NCBI GenBank assembly: GCA_958413765.1 | Contig: CATYVH010000033.1 | Span: 1-21,697 of the forward strand | Reading direction: 5' to 3' | Source: an uncultured Collinsella sp. | Lineage (GTDB): Bacteria > Actinomycetota > Coriobacteriia > Coriobacteriales > Coriobacteriaceae | DNA: 21,697 nt | Shown: in pieces, positions 15,405 to 21,697 of the stretch | Position numbering within the stretch: the stretch's first letter is position 1 | How the letters are laid out: every line of letters begins with the position of its first letter | Position numbers and translations under genes: made by a program | The notes under the pieces: generated by a model | What the model saw: the letters and a program-made list of their open reading frames with translations, nothing else | Databases searched by the model: none | What the model was told of the DNA's origin: nothing

Positions 15405-16232
15405 CTAGTAGCTCAGCGCCGGGTCGAAGAAACCAATAACAACGCCCACGAATGCGATCACAACGAGGATCAGCATCATGACTATGGGGTTGACCTTCTT
15501 CTTGGTCATCATGTACCAGCAGAAGATGATGAAGATCATCGGCAGCAGGTGCGGATAGATGCCGTCGAGCGTGTCCTGGAACTTACCGCCGCCGGGCAGC
15601 ACCAGGTTGGGGCTGCAGGTGATGGAGACCCAAGTTGCGCCCACGGCACCGATGACCATGGTACCGACCATCACGATGGAATCGCGAAGAGCCTTTGCCT
15701 TGGGTCCGACCAGTGCCTCGACCGCCTTGCCGCCGAGCTCATAGCCTTGGTTGTAGGCAAAGCGCATGCCAAGGAACATGAGCAGGTTCCACACGACAAT
15801 ATAGAAGATGGCACCGAGCGGAGAGCCGCCGGTCGAGAGACCGAGGGCGATACCGAGCAGGATCGGGATCAGGGTACCGACGATCAGCGAGTCGCCAAGG
15901 CCGGCGAGCGGGCCCATGAGGCCGGCGCGGATGCCGTTGATGGCGTCGTCGTCGATGGCCTCGCCGTTTGCGCGAGCCTCCTCGAGGCCGGCGGTGACGC
16001 CGACAATCATGGTGCCGATCTGCGGCTCGGTGTTGAAGAACGCGGAGTAGGTCTGGAGGGCCTGCTTCTGCTCCTCGGGCGTGTCGTAGAGCTCCTCGAC
16101 GATCGGAAGCATGGCGCACAGGTAACCGAAGGTCTGCATGTGCTCCTGCGAGAAGCAAGTCAGGTTGCCATAGGACCAGTTGCGGAACGACTTGGCAAGC
16201 GTTTTCTTAGAGAGCTTTTTCTTCTCTGCCAT
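15405..16232 (-). CDS. Mannose-family PTS permease subunit EIID
   Basis: Membrane subunit that forms the sugar channel with EIIC in mannose/fructose/sorbose-family phosphotransferase systems. It has 275 residues, normal for EIID. Family segments are SFRNWSYGNLTCFSQEHMQ near the N-terminus, NTEPQIGTMIVGVTAGLEEARANGE (about 67-91), GLMGPLAGLGDSL (about 108-120) and hydrophobic segments at about 121-135, 140-160, 185-205, 228-245 and 248-268. The ATG overlaps the EIIC stop by one nt (TAATG), with AGGAGG just upstream inside EIIC, showing tight coupling. Sugar specificity cannot be read from the sequence; mannose, sorbose, galactosamine and N-acetylgalactosamine systems all look like this. Confidence 0.95.
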   Translation of the reverse strand: MAEKKKLSKKTLAKSFRNWSYGNLTCFSQEHMQTFGYLCAMLPIVEELYDTPEEQKQALQTYSAFFNTEPQIGTMIVGVTAGLEEARANGEAIDDDAINGIRAGLMGPLAGLGDSLIVGTLIPILLGIALGLSTGGSPLGAIFYIVVWNLLMFLGMRFAYNQGYELGGKAVEALVGPKAKALRDSIVMVGTMVIGAVGATWVSITCSPNLVLPGGGKFQDTLDGIYPHLLPMIFIIFCWYMMTKKKVNPIVMMLILVVIAFVGVVIGFFDPALSY

Positions 16233-17089
16233 TAGATGTCCTCCTCTTCCTCATCATCGGAGCCCGAGGCGATAGCTGCCTTGGGAGCGTTTGCGAGGTC
16301 GATCTTGAGCGAAGCGATCTCATAGTTGATCAGGGCGAAGAAGCAGCCGATGCCGGCAGCGGCGATCAGGTTGCAGCCCATAACAGCGGACAGGGTGAAG
16401 CCGAAGAAGAACGTCAGAAAGTCCGTGGGCTTAGAGATGACCTGCTTGAGCAGGATGGCGATACCGACGGTAGGCAGCAGCGAGCCGACGGTGAACAGCG
16501 TCTTCATCGCGATGCCGTCCATGGGCATGTAGGTCTTCATGAGGTCGACCATGGCGGTGCCGCCCATGGTGATGATGAACGTCGGGAGGAACGAGCAGAC
16601 GATGTGACCGATCCAAGGCAGAACGTTGTTGACCAGGTAGAGCTTGTGGAGATCGCCCTTCTCGAGCCACTTCCAGCCCATGCCCTGCCACACCAGGTTG
16701 ATGGTGGCGGTGCCATAGAAGAGCACAGTGCCGAGCGTGCCGACGGCGGCACCGAGGGATGCGGCCATGCCGGCAGCCTCAGCGGAGGCGGGATCGATGC
16801 CCGAGTTCTTGATGGCGAGGATCGCCAGCGGGATACCGATATAGGACACGGCGCGGACGTCGGCGGAGACGGTTCCGCCGGGGGTCACGAGAGCGATGTA
16901 GACAACCTGGATGGCAGCGCCGACGAGGATGCCCGTCTGCATATCGCCCATGATGATGCCGACGATGAGGCCGGCGACCAGAGGACGACCCAGAGTGTAG
17001 TTGCCGATCGTCGTGCCGCCCATGCCAGGCAGTGATGCCAGGCAGGCGAACAGGCCGAACAGCGCGGCTTGGAATGCATTGATTGCCAT
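16232..17089 (-). CDS. Mannose/sorbose-family PTS permease subunit EIIC
   Basis: 285-residue integral membrane subunit of the sorbose-specific IIC family; about eight hydrophobic segments carry and bind the sugar. Family features include the N-terminal GLFACLASLPGMGGTTIGNYTLGRPLVAGLIVG region, IIMGDMQTGILVGAAIQVVYIA and LVTPGGTVSADVRAV (about 68-82). The C-terminus is a striking acidic tail (SDDEEEEDI), echoed in EIIA. ATG 17089 is preceded by AAAGGGGAAAGC. It follows EIIB by 72 nt and overlaps EIID by one base. Confidence 0.95.
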   Translation of the reverse strand: MAINAFQAALFGLFACLASLPGMGGTTIGNYTLGRPLVAGLIVGIIMGDMQTGILVGAAIQVVYIALVTPGGTVSADVRAVSYIGIPLAILAIKNSGIDPASAEAAGMAASLGAAVGTLGTVLFYGTATINLVWQGMGWKWLEKGDLHKLYLVNNVLPWIGHIVCSFLPTFIITMGGTAMVDLMKTYMPMDGIAMKTLFTVGSLLPTVGIAILLKQVISKPTDFLTFFFGFTLSAVMGCNLIAAAGIGCFFALINYEIASLKIDLANAPKAAIASGSDDEEEEDI

Positions 17090-17111
17090 GCTTTCCCCTT
17101 TCTTTATTCCT

Positions 17112-17133
17112 CAGCCCCTTTCACCAAGGGCTG
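17112..17133 (-). other. Small hairpin between EIIB and EIIC genes
   Basis: A 6-bp stem CAGCCC (17112-17117) with GGGCTG (17128-17133) and a 10-nt loop lies just upstream of the EIIC RBS. No U tract follows, so read-through is expected. It may mark an mRNA processing or stability site. Confidence 0.35.
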
Positions 17134-17161
17134 TAGATACCAAAATGCGGCTGGCGCCTAA

Positions 17162-17650
17162 CTAGAAGCCAAACTGACCGCGGAACTTGGGCCACTCACC
17201 GATGGACTTCTCCTTGATAAGGGCGAACTCGACCGTGTAGCCGGCGTTGGTGAGATCCTCGAGCGCCTGGGCCTCTTCCTGCGTGATCGACTGGTTGTTG
17301 CCAAGCTTGGTGGTGCCGGGACGATCGTTGCAGGGACCGACGATGATGCGGTCCATGCCGGGCTTAAAGCCAAAATCGACGAGAAGTTCCTTCATGTCGA
17401 GCGGGTTCTTGGTGATCAGGAAGTACTTGGTGTCGGACTTGAGAACCTTCTCGGAGACCTCCTTGAAGTGCTCCTTGGTCCACACGAACGTCTTCTTGCC
17501 CGAGGCACTCTTGTAGGCCTCCTTGAGCACGGGGTTGGACGCTGCAGCGTCGTTGACGGCGATAAGACCGTCGCAGGGATACTCGAGGGCCCAACGGGTA
17601 ACGGTCTGTCCATGGATCATACGGTCATCAATACGGATGAACGAAATCAT
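17162..17650 (-). CDS. Mannose/sorbose-family PTS subunit EIIB
   Basis: Cytoplasmic phosphocarrier of 162 residues that takes phosphate from EIIA and passes it to the sugar as it crosses EIIC/EIID. The phosphorylated residue of the family is His13 in RIDDRMIHGQTVTRW. Further family segments are IAVNDAAASNP (about 30-40) and MKELLVDFGF with IIVGPCNDRPGT. The ATG has AAAGGGAG upstream. Distinct EIIA and EIIB genes, rather than a fused EIIAB, are the layout here. Confidence 0.95.
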   Translation of the reverse strand: MISFIRIDDRMIHGQTVTRWALEYPCDGLIAVNDAAASNPVLKEAYKSASGKKTFVWTKEHFKEVSEKVLKSDTKYFLITKNPLDMKELLVDFGFKPGMDRIIVGPCNDRPGTTKLGNNQSITQEEAQALEDLTNAGYTVEFALIKEKSIGEWPKFRGQFGF

Positions 17651-17672
17651 GCGTTCTCCCTTTCTTTATCAC

Positions 17673-17697
17673 CGGGGGTCTTTCCTCTTAACCCCCG
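17673..17697 (-). other. Hairpin between EIIA and EIIB genes
   Basis: CGGGGGT (17673-17679) pairs with ACCCCCG (17691-17697) around an 11-nt loop, immediately before the EIIB RBS. There is no U tract, so it is unlikely to terminate transcription. It could set the relative expression of EIIA and EIIBCD by protecting or cutting the mRNA. Confidence 0.4.
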
Positions 17698-17729
17698 CTC
17701 CATCACGAAAATTTGGGCGGATGCGCTGC

Positions 17730-18164
17730 CTAGATGTCGTCGTCCTCGTCGTCGGCGTCATCGGTCGGGACAACGAGCTCGGACATACCGTTCTTGCCCT
17801 CCTGCAGCATCATCTGCTTGAGGGAATCCAGGTCCATGGTGGCAAGCCCCATCATGGCGGTCATAGCCATGGGCAGATTCATACCGCCGAAGGCAATGGT
17901 GTGGGCGAGCAAACCCTTCTCGGCCAGCGTGTTCATGGCATTGGTGAGCGGCGATCCGCCCAGGATGTCACCAAGCAGGACAACCTCGTCATCGGCGGTA
18001 ACGGGAGCGAGCATCGCCTTGACGTTCTCGACATACTCGTCAGCGCCCATGCCGTCCACGAGACTCGTCGACAAGATGTTCGGGGCGTCATTGCCGAGCA
18101 TCTTGAGGACACTGTGCAGTCCGGGAGCGAGCGTTCCGTGACTGACCATTACCAGATACCGCAT
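17730..18164 (-). CDS. Mannose-family PTS subunit EIIA
   Basis: Cytoplasmic 144-residue phosphocarrier that accepts phosphate from HPr. The active His9 is in VMVSHGTLAPG, and GDILGGSPLTNAM (about 65-77) is the conserved family segment near it. The C-terminus is very acidic (DDADDEDDDI). First gene of the EIIA-EIIB-EIIC-EIID unit. ATG 18164 has GAGAGGAG 5-6 nt upstream. This RBS and ATG lie in a 20-bp segment tandemly duplicated just upstream, so two identical initiation sites exist, only the proximal one in frame. Confidence 0.95.
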   Translation of the reverse strand: MRYLVMVSHGTLAPGLHSVLKMLGNDAPNILSTSLVDGMGADEYVENVKAMLAPVTADDEVVLLGDILGGSPLTNAMNTLAEKGLLAHTIAFGGMNLPMAMTAMMGLATMDLDSLKQMMLQEGKNGMSELVVPTDDADDEDDDI

Positions 18165-18184
18165 GCGGTCTCCTCTCGACGCAT
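18149..18184 (-). CDS. Candidate 11-codon upstream ORF overlapping the EIIA start
   Basis: The duplicated RBS and ATG upstream of EIIA open a frame shifted by 20 nt, encoding MRREETACGIW and ending at TAA (18151-18149). That stop overlaps ATG 18149-18147, which is Met6 of EIIA in the EIIA frame. Its RBS and spacing are identical to those of EIIA, so initiation here is plausible. Whether it is translated is unknown. Confidence 0.4.
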   Translation of the reverse strand: MRREETACGIW

Positions 18185-18200
18185 GCGGTCTCCTCTCGAC
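18161..18200. repeat. Perfect 20-bp tandem duplication covering RBS and start codon of EIIA
   Basis: Positions 18161-18180 and 18181-18200 are identical. Each unit contains, on the minus strand, GAGAGGAGACCGCATGC, meaning a full Shine-Dalgarno and ATG. Since 20 is not a multiple of three, the distal ATG is out of frame with EIIA. Confidence 0.98.
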
Positions 18201-18254
18201 CTGCCGTGTGTCGCACGGCTTTGCTTTTTGCTGAGATTATTGTTGCGCCGGGGC

Positions 18255-18266
18255 ATGTTCGGTACA
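18255..18266 (-). promoter_or_regulatory. 12-bp motif shared with the GH31 upstream region (copy 2)
   Basis: Minus strand TGTACCGAACAT, identical to the copy at 13903-13914 and in the same orientation. It lies 91 nt upstream of the EIIA ATG, or 71 nt from the duplicated upstream ATG (76 nt in the GH31 case). It is followed in both cases by CCCCG after zero or one base. Confidence 0.35.
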
Positions 18267-18270
18267 AGAA

Positions 18271-18317
18271 AATAGTTGCGAACGGCAACTATTCATCGGT
18301 TAACGGTAGCAACTATT
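18271..18317. promoter_or_regulatory. Candidate operator of the GntR regulator
   Basis: AATAGTTGC (18271-18279) and GCAACTATT (18285-18293) form a perfect 9-bp-arm palindrome with a 5-nt centre. A third identical half-site, GCAACTATT, follows at 18309-18317, 24 bp from the second. Position between divergent gntR and PTS genes and two-fold symmetry fit a dimeric GntR/UTRA protein acting on both promoters; the assignment to this protein is inferred. Confidence 0.65.
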
Positions 18318-18492
18318 TTTGTGCCTAAATTTTTTTTTCTTCTAATTATTTTTAAAATAGCAGGTAGATTGCCTGATAAATGTTTTATGTTCCTTATGCA
18401 CCATACATACCAGCAAGAATCGGGCCTGGCATCTCCGGTTTGCCCCGCAGTGTCAGACCATGTCACGTACGCCCACGACATGGAGGTACCCC

Positions 18493-19275
18493 ATGGATAT
18501 GATCTCGTTTCTCGCCTCCGAACCCTTCGACCGCAGCGGTGATACGCCGCTCTATATCCAGCTTAAACATCGAATCGCTCTGCTTATCGCCAGCCAGGCG
18601 TTCGACACCAAGACGCCGCTGCCACGCGAGCTCGAAATCTGTGAGCGGCTGGAGTTATCGCGCGCGACCGTGCGCCGTTGCTTCCAAGATCTCGTCATCG
18701 AGGGGCGCGTGGTGCGCAAGCGCGGCCAGGGCACGTTCATCAAGCCCCAAACTTCAGCACCCGGCATCGACCTGGCCCTGAATTTCAGCGCGCGGATGCG
18801 CGAAGCGGGACGGGTTCCGAGCTCGCAGATTCTCGCCTTTTCAAGCATACCGGCCGTCCGCGGCATCGCCTCCGGGCTCAAAGTGCCCGAAGGGACACCC
18901 GTCTGGGAGATTCGCCGCCTGCGTCTCGCCAACGACAAACCCATGGAGCTCAACTACGTCTATATCCCCGTGTCACTTTGCCCCGAGCTCACGCGCAAAG
19001 ACGTGGATGGCTCGCTCTACGCCTACATCGCGGAAAAGACCGGCATCCTGCCCGCAAGCGTCGATGCCGTCTACGAGACGGTCAACCTCGACAAGCATGA
19101 GGCGCGTCTTTTGGGACAGAACACCGGTAAGGCGGCGATGCGCATCGTGCGTTCGACCTACGACAAGACGGGAACCCCGTTCGAGGTGGGCGTGCTCATC
19201 AGCTGCGACGGTCAGGCAAAGCTGCACGTGCACATCGCCGCCGACAAAACAACCTTCACCGCCACAGCCCAATAA
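18493..19275 (+). CDS. GntR-family regulator with UTRA ligand domain (HutC subfamily)
   Basis: 260-residue transcription factor. The N-terminal winged helix (about 15-83) has the family segment TPLPRELEICERLELSRATVRR and the wing RVVRKRGQGTFI. The C-terminal UTRA domain (about 105-250) includes VPEGTPVWEIRRLRLANDKPMELNYVYIP and ends in strands around VRSTYDKTGTPFEVGV. UTRA domains typically bind small sugars or phosphosugars, so it probably controls the divergent PTS operon in response to the imported sugar. Start 18493 is chosen because GGAGG lies 6 nt upstream; an ATG at 18460 has no RBS. The gene is followed by a hairpin at 19285-19320. Confidence 0.93.
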   Translation: MDMISFLASEPFDRSGDTPLYIQLKHRIALLIASQAFDTKTPLPRELEICERLELSRATVRRCFQDLVIEGRVVRKRGQGTFIKPQTSAPGIDLALNFSARMREAGRVPSSQILAFSSIPAVRGIASGLKVPEGTPVWEIRRLRLANDKPMELNYVYIPVSLCPELTRKDVDGSLYAYIAEKTGILPASVDAVYETVNLDKHEARLLGQNTGKAAMRIVRSTYDKTGTPFEVGVLISCDGQAKLHVHIAADKTTFTATAQ

Positions 19276-19284
19276 ATCCAAAAC

Positions 19285-19336
19285 GTGGGCTCCGCCGTTC
19301 GAACGAACGGCGGAGCCCACACTCACTTTCTTTTTC
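19285..19336 (+). terminator. Terminator of gntR
   Basis: A perfect inverted repeat with 17-bp arms (19285-19301 and 19304-19320) begins 10 nt after the gntR stop. It is followed by ACTCACTTTCTTTTTC, a delayed T-rich tract. The innermost bases must open to form the loop. Confidence 0.75.
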
Positions 19337-19394
19337 AGCCCTAGTCATCGCGCAAAGCCCCTTCGGCAGCACACGGTGCAGCCGAGTCACCGTA

Positions 19395-19483
19395 GGCCGG
19401 GGCGGAGGGGGCTGAGTTTCCCACTGAGCGACTCTGCTTGCAGCCGGAGCGAAGGGGGAAACTCAGCCCCCTCCGCCCCGGCC
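19395..19483. repeat. Perfect 28-bp-arm inverted repeat downstream of carB
   Basis: The 28-nt arms 19395-19422 and 19456-19483 are exact reverse complements around a 33-nt loop. The arms are extremely GC-rich at the base and end in TTTCCC/GGGAAA toward the loop. The element starts 12 nt after the carB stop on the minus strand. No U tract follows on either strand, so it is either a factor-dependent terminator/mRNA end hairpin or a dispersed repeat. Confidence 0.85.
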
Positions 19484-19495
19484 GGCCAGTTCAAC

Positions 19496-21697
19496 CTACA
19501 CCGTATGCTGCGGCAGGTCCTGCAGGGCGATGACGTCCATGCCCATGTCGTTGGCGCTGCCGTGACCCTGCTGGTCCTCACGCACCGCCTCGATGGCACT
19601 CACGTACGTGTTGGCGGCAGACATCGCGGTCACGCAGGTCACACCGCGTCGCACTGCCTCGGTGCGCAGCAGATAGCCGTCGCCGCGCGAGCCCGGACCG
19701 TACGGCGTGTTGATGATCACCGCGATCTTGCCATCGGCGATGAGGTCGCCGATGTTGGGGCGCTCGCCGTCGTGCGGGCCGCTTATCTTCTCCACGATCT
19801 CGCACGTCACGTTGCCTCCACGCAGCACGCGCGCCGTACCCTCGGTAGAGCAGATGTCAAAGCCCAGATAGCGCAGGATACGGGCGACCGAAAGGATATG
19901 GCGCTTGTCGCGGTCGCACACGCTAATGAACACCTTGCCGCAACTCGGGTCGGGCAGCTTGTAGTCGATCGCCAGCTGCGTCTTGGCGTATGCCTCGGGA
20001 TAGCTCTTAGCGATACCCATGACCTCGCCCGTCGACTTCATCTCAGGCCCCAGGATGACGTCGGCGCCCGGGAAACGACCCCAGGGCATGACGGCTTCCT
20101 TCATGCAGAACCAGTCCAGTTGACGTTCGTCGCTCGGCAGGCCCAAGCTCGCGATGGAATCGCCTGCCATGATGCGCGCCGCGCACTTGGCCAGCGGCAC
20201 GCCGGTGGCCTTGGAGATGAACGGCACGGTACGGCTGGCGCGCGGGTTGGCCTCGATCACGTAGACGGTCTCGCCCTTGATGGCATACTGCACATTGACC
20301 AGACCGCGGACTCCCAGCGCCATCGCGATGCGGCGCGTAGTCTCGCGGAGCTTCGCCTGCAGGCTCTCGCTAAAGCTAAACGGTGGGATGCAGGTCGCAG
20401 AGTCGCCGGAGTGAATACCGGCCTCCTCAATATGTTCCAGGATGCCGCCGATGTATACCTCTTCGCCATCGCACAGGGCGTCGACATCGGACTCAATCGC
20501 ACCCTCCAGGAAGCGGTCCAGATACACCGGGTAGTCGGGGCTAATGCGCGCGGCCTCGGCCATGTAATCGCGCAGATGCTCGGCATCGTAGGCGATCATC
20601 ATGCCGCGGCCGCCCAGCACATAGCTCGGGCGCACCAGCAGCGGATAGCCGATGTGCGCGGCCACGGCCTCGGCCTCCTCAAACGAGGTGGCCTGGCCCG
20701 CCGGCGGGTACATGATGCCCAGCTTGTCGAGCAGAGCGGCGAAGCACTCGCGGTCCTCGGCAAAGTCGATGGCATCGGGCTTGGTGCCCATAATGTTCAC
20801 GCCGCTCTCCTCGAGCATGCGCGCCAGCTTAAGCGGAGTCTGGCCGCCGAGCGTCACCACGACACCGTCGGGGCGCTCGACATCGATAACGTCCATGACG
20901 TCCTCGTAGGTGAGCGGCTCAAAGTACAAGCGGTCCGAGGTGTCGTAGTCAGTCGAAACGGTCTCGGGGTTGCAGTTGACCATGATGGTCTCGAAGCCGC
21001 GAGCCGCCAGTGCGTAGCTCGCGTGCACGCAGCAGTAATCGAACTCGATACCTTGGCCAATGCGGTTGGGGCCGGCGCCCAGGATCATCGCCTTGGGCTT
21101 GTCCGCCGGCGTGGTCTCGTCGGGAGCCACGCACTTCTTGGCATCCGGGCTCGTGCGGTAGATGTTCTCGTACGTCTTGTAGTGGTACTCCGTGGCGCTC
21201 GAGAACTCCGCAGCGCAGGTATCGACCGTCTTCATGCTGGGAACCACGCCCAGACCCTTGCGATAGGCGCGCACAAAGCGCTCGTCCGAGCCGGTCAACG
21301 CGGCGATCTCGGCGTCGCTCGTACCATACTGCTTGAGCAGGCGCATCGCGTTGGCGTCGATATCCTCCACACGCAGGCCGCGGATGCTCTCCTGGACCTG
21401 CACCATGTCGTTGATGCGGTTGAGGTACCACGGATCGATACCGCAGATGGCGTGGATGCGGGCGATGTCCCAGCCACGGCGCAGGGCCTCGACCACAAAG
21501 AAGATGCGGTGCTCGGTCGGGGTTGCCACGGCCTGAGCGAGCTCATCGTCGCTCAGCTTGTCGGCACCCTCCTTGCCACCGGCACAAATGCCCTGATGCC
21601 CGTCCTCCAGTGAGCGCATGGCCTTGCCGAAGGCCTCCTCAAAGGTGCGGCCGATCGCCATAATCTCGCCCACGGCCTTCATGCGCGTGGTGAGCGT
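19496..21697 (-). CDS. carB: Carbamoyl phosphate synthase large subunit (CarB), 5' part outside window
   Basis: Makes carbamoyl phosphate from bicarbonate, ATP and glutamine-derived ammonia for pyrimidine and arginine synthesis, with CarA (not in window). The frame is open through the right edge; 733 of about 1070 residues are seen. Visible parts, numbered from Met 21682: end of the first ATP-grasp half (EIMAIGRTFEEAFGKAMRSLE), oligomerisation domain (to about 165), second carboxyphosphate/carbamate-kinase half (about 170-590, with ILGAGPNRIGQGIEFDYC, VVVTLGGQTPLKLA, LVRPSYVLGGRGM and VIEANPRASRT), then the allosteric MGS domain (about 600-728, starting KVFISVCDRDKR and with INTPYGPGSRGDG). 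Stop TAG at 19498-19496. Convergent with gntR. Confidence 0.97.
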   Translation of the reverse strand, partial: TLTTRMKAVGEIMAIGRTFEEAFGKAMRSLEDGHQGICAGGKEGADKLSDDELAQAVATPTEHRIFFVVEALRRGWDIARIHAICGIDPWYLNRINDMVQVQESIRGLRVEDIDANAMRLLKQYGTSDAEIAALTGSDERFVRAYRKGLGVVPSMKTVDTCAAEFSSATEYHYKTYENIYRTSPDAKKCVAPDETTPADKPKAMILGAGPNRIGQGIEFDYCCVHASYALAARGFETIMVNCNPETVSTDYDTSDRLYFEPLTYEDVMDVIDVERPDGVVVTLGGQTPLKLARMLEESGVNIMGTKPDAIDFAEDRECFAALLDKLGIMYPPAGQATSFEEAEAVAAHIGYPLLVRPSYVLGGRGMMIAYDAEHLRDYMAEAARISPDYPVYLDRFLEGAIESDVDALCDGEEVYIGGILEHIEEAGIHSGDSATCIPPFSFSESLQAKLRETTRRIAMALGVRGLVNVQYAIKGETVYVIEANPRASRTVPFISKATGVPLAKCAARIMAGDSIASLGLPSDERQLDWFCMKEAVMPWGRFPGADVILGPEMKSTGEVMGIAKSYPEAYAKTQLAIDYKLPDPSCGKVFISVCDRDKRHILSVARILRYLGFDICSTEGTARVLRGGNVTCEIVEKISGPHDGERPNIGDLIADGKIAVIINTPYGPGSRGDGYLLRTEAVRRGVTCVTAMSAANTYVSAIEAVREDQQGHGSANDMGMDVIALQDLPQHTV

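Larger units (their letters stand above)
18165..18492. other. Divergent PTS / gntR control region
   Basis: This 328-bp non-coding gap holds, from the PTS side: the duplicated RBS/start, the 12-bp motif shared with the GH31 upstream region, the palindrome with extra half-site at 18271-18317, an AT-rich tract (about 18313-18365) unlike the surrounding GC-rich DNA, and the gntR RBS (GGAGG at 18482-18486). A candidate gntR -10 (TAAAAT, 18353-18358) has no good -35. No credible -35/-10 pair was found for the PTS operon. Confidence 0.7.

Noticed and set aside
18201..18300. Sigma-54 promoter for the PTS operon, as in LevR-controlled mannose PTS
   Set aside because: No TGGCAC-N5-TTGC-type -24/-12 pair found and no LevR-like activator gene is present; the neighbour is a GntR/UTRA protein.
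18460..18492. Upstream ATG for the GntR regulator
   Set aside because: No RBS before it, whereas ATG 18493 has GGAGG 6 nt upstream and begins where the family usually starts.
19007..21613. Plus-strand frame of 868 codons opposite carB and running out of gntR
   Set aside because: It overlaps two well-supported genes, spans their terminators and has no recognisable domain.
1..21697. CRISPR array, tRNA, rRNA, transposase or prophage genes
   Set aside because: No regularly spaced repeats, cloverleaf-like sequences, rRNA segments or recombinase motifs were seen.

Overview
The window is GC-rich, densely coded and has strong Shine-Dalgarno sites. Its proteins look like those of a gut Coriobacteriia actinobacterium, most likely Collinsella. 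That assignment rests on the combination of a B. subtilis-type Fe-S PurF, a mannose-family PTS, a class B-like sortase and a very large FIVAR/LPXTG-type GH31 enzyme; it is inference from protein style, with no marker gene present.

Layout. (1) 1-3607, minus strand: the purine run purF > purM > purN, with purN cut by the left edge. (2) 3894-5123, plus strand: a lone CmpB-type membrane protein with its own clear promoter, closed by a bidirectional terminator at 5145-5184. (3) 5214-7196, minus strand: purE > class B-like sortase > MoaE-like protein, a probable short operon. (4) 7414-13827, minus strand: one 2137-residue secreted, wall-anchored GH31 glycosidase with FN3, discoidin, dockerin-like, cohesin-like, Ig-like and FIVAR modules and a C-terminal IPNTG anchor. 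(5) 13828-14337: a 510-bp non-coding control region with a perfect 15-bp inverted repeat and several short repeats. (6) 14338-15209, minus strand: a MarR regulator and a small two-helix membrane protein. (7) 15405-18164, minus strand: a complete mannose/sorbose-family PTS (EIIA, EIIB, EIIC, EIID) ending in a terminator. (8) 18493-19275, plus strand: a divergent GntR/UTRA regulator. The gap between the two holds a 23-bp palindrome and an extra half-site, the likely operator. (9) 19496-21697, minus strand: the C-terminal two-thirds of carB, cut by the right edge, with a perfect 28-bp-arm inverted repeat just downstream.

How it fits together. The central 11 kb reads as a host- or diet-glycan utilisation locus: a wall-displayed GH31 enzyme frees a sugar, the PTS imports and phosphorylates it, and the GntR protein senses the phosphosugar. 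A 12-bp motif lies at nearly the same distance upstream of both the GH31 gene and the PTS operon. The sortase encoded about 0.7 kb beyond the GH31 gene is a candidate to anchor it. The flanks are ordinary nucleotide biosynthesis (purN, purM, purF, purE, carB).

The most unusual observations are the dockerin-like and cohesin-like modules on a single wall-anchored GH31 protein; a 20-bp tandem duplication that copies the RBS and start codon of the EIIA gene and creates an overlapping 11-codon upstream ORF; the two long perfect inverted repeats; and a MoaE-like protein lacking one of the two family lysines.
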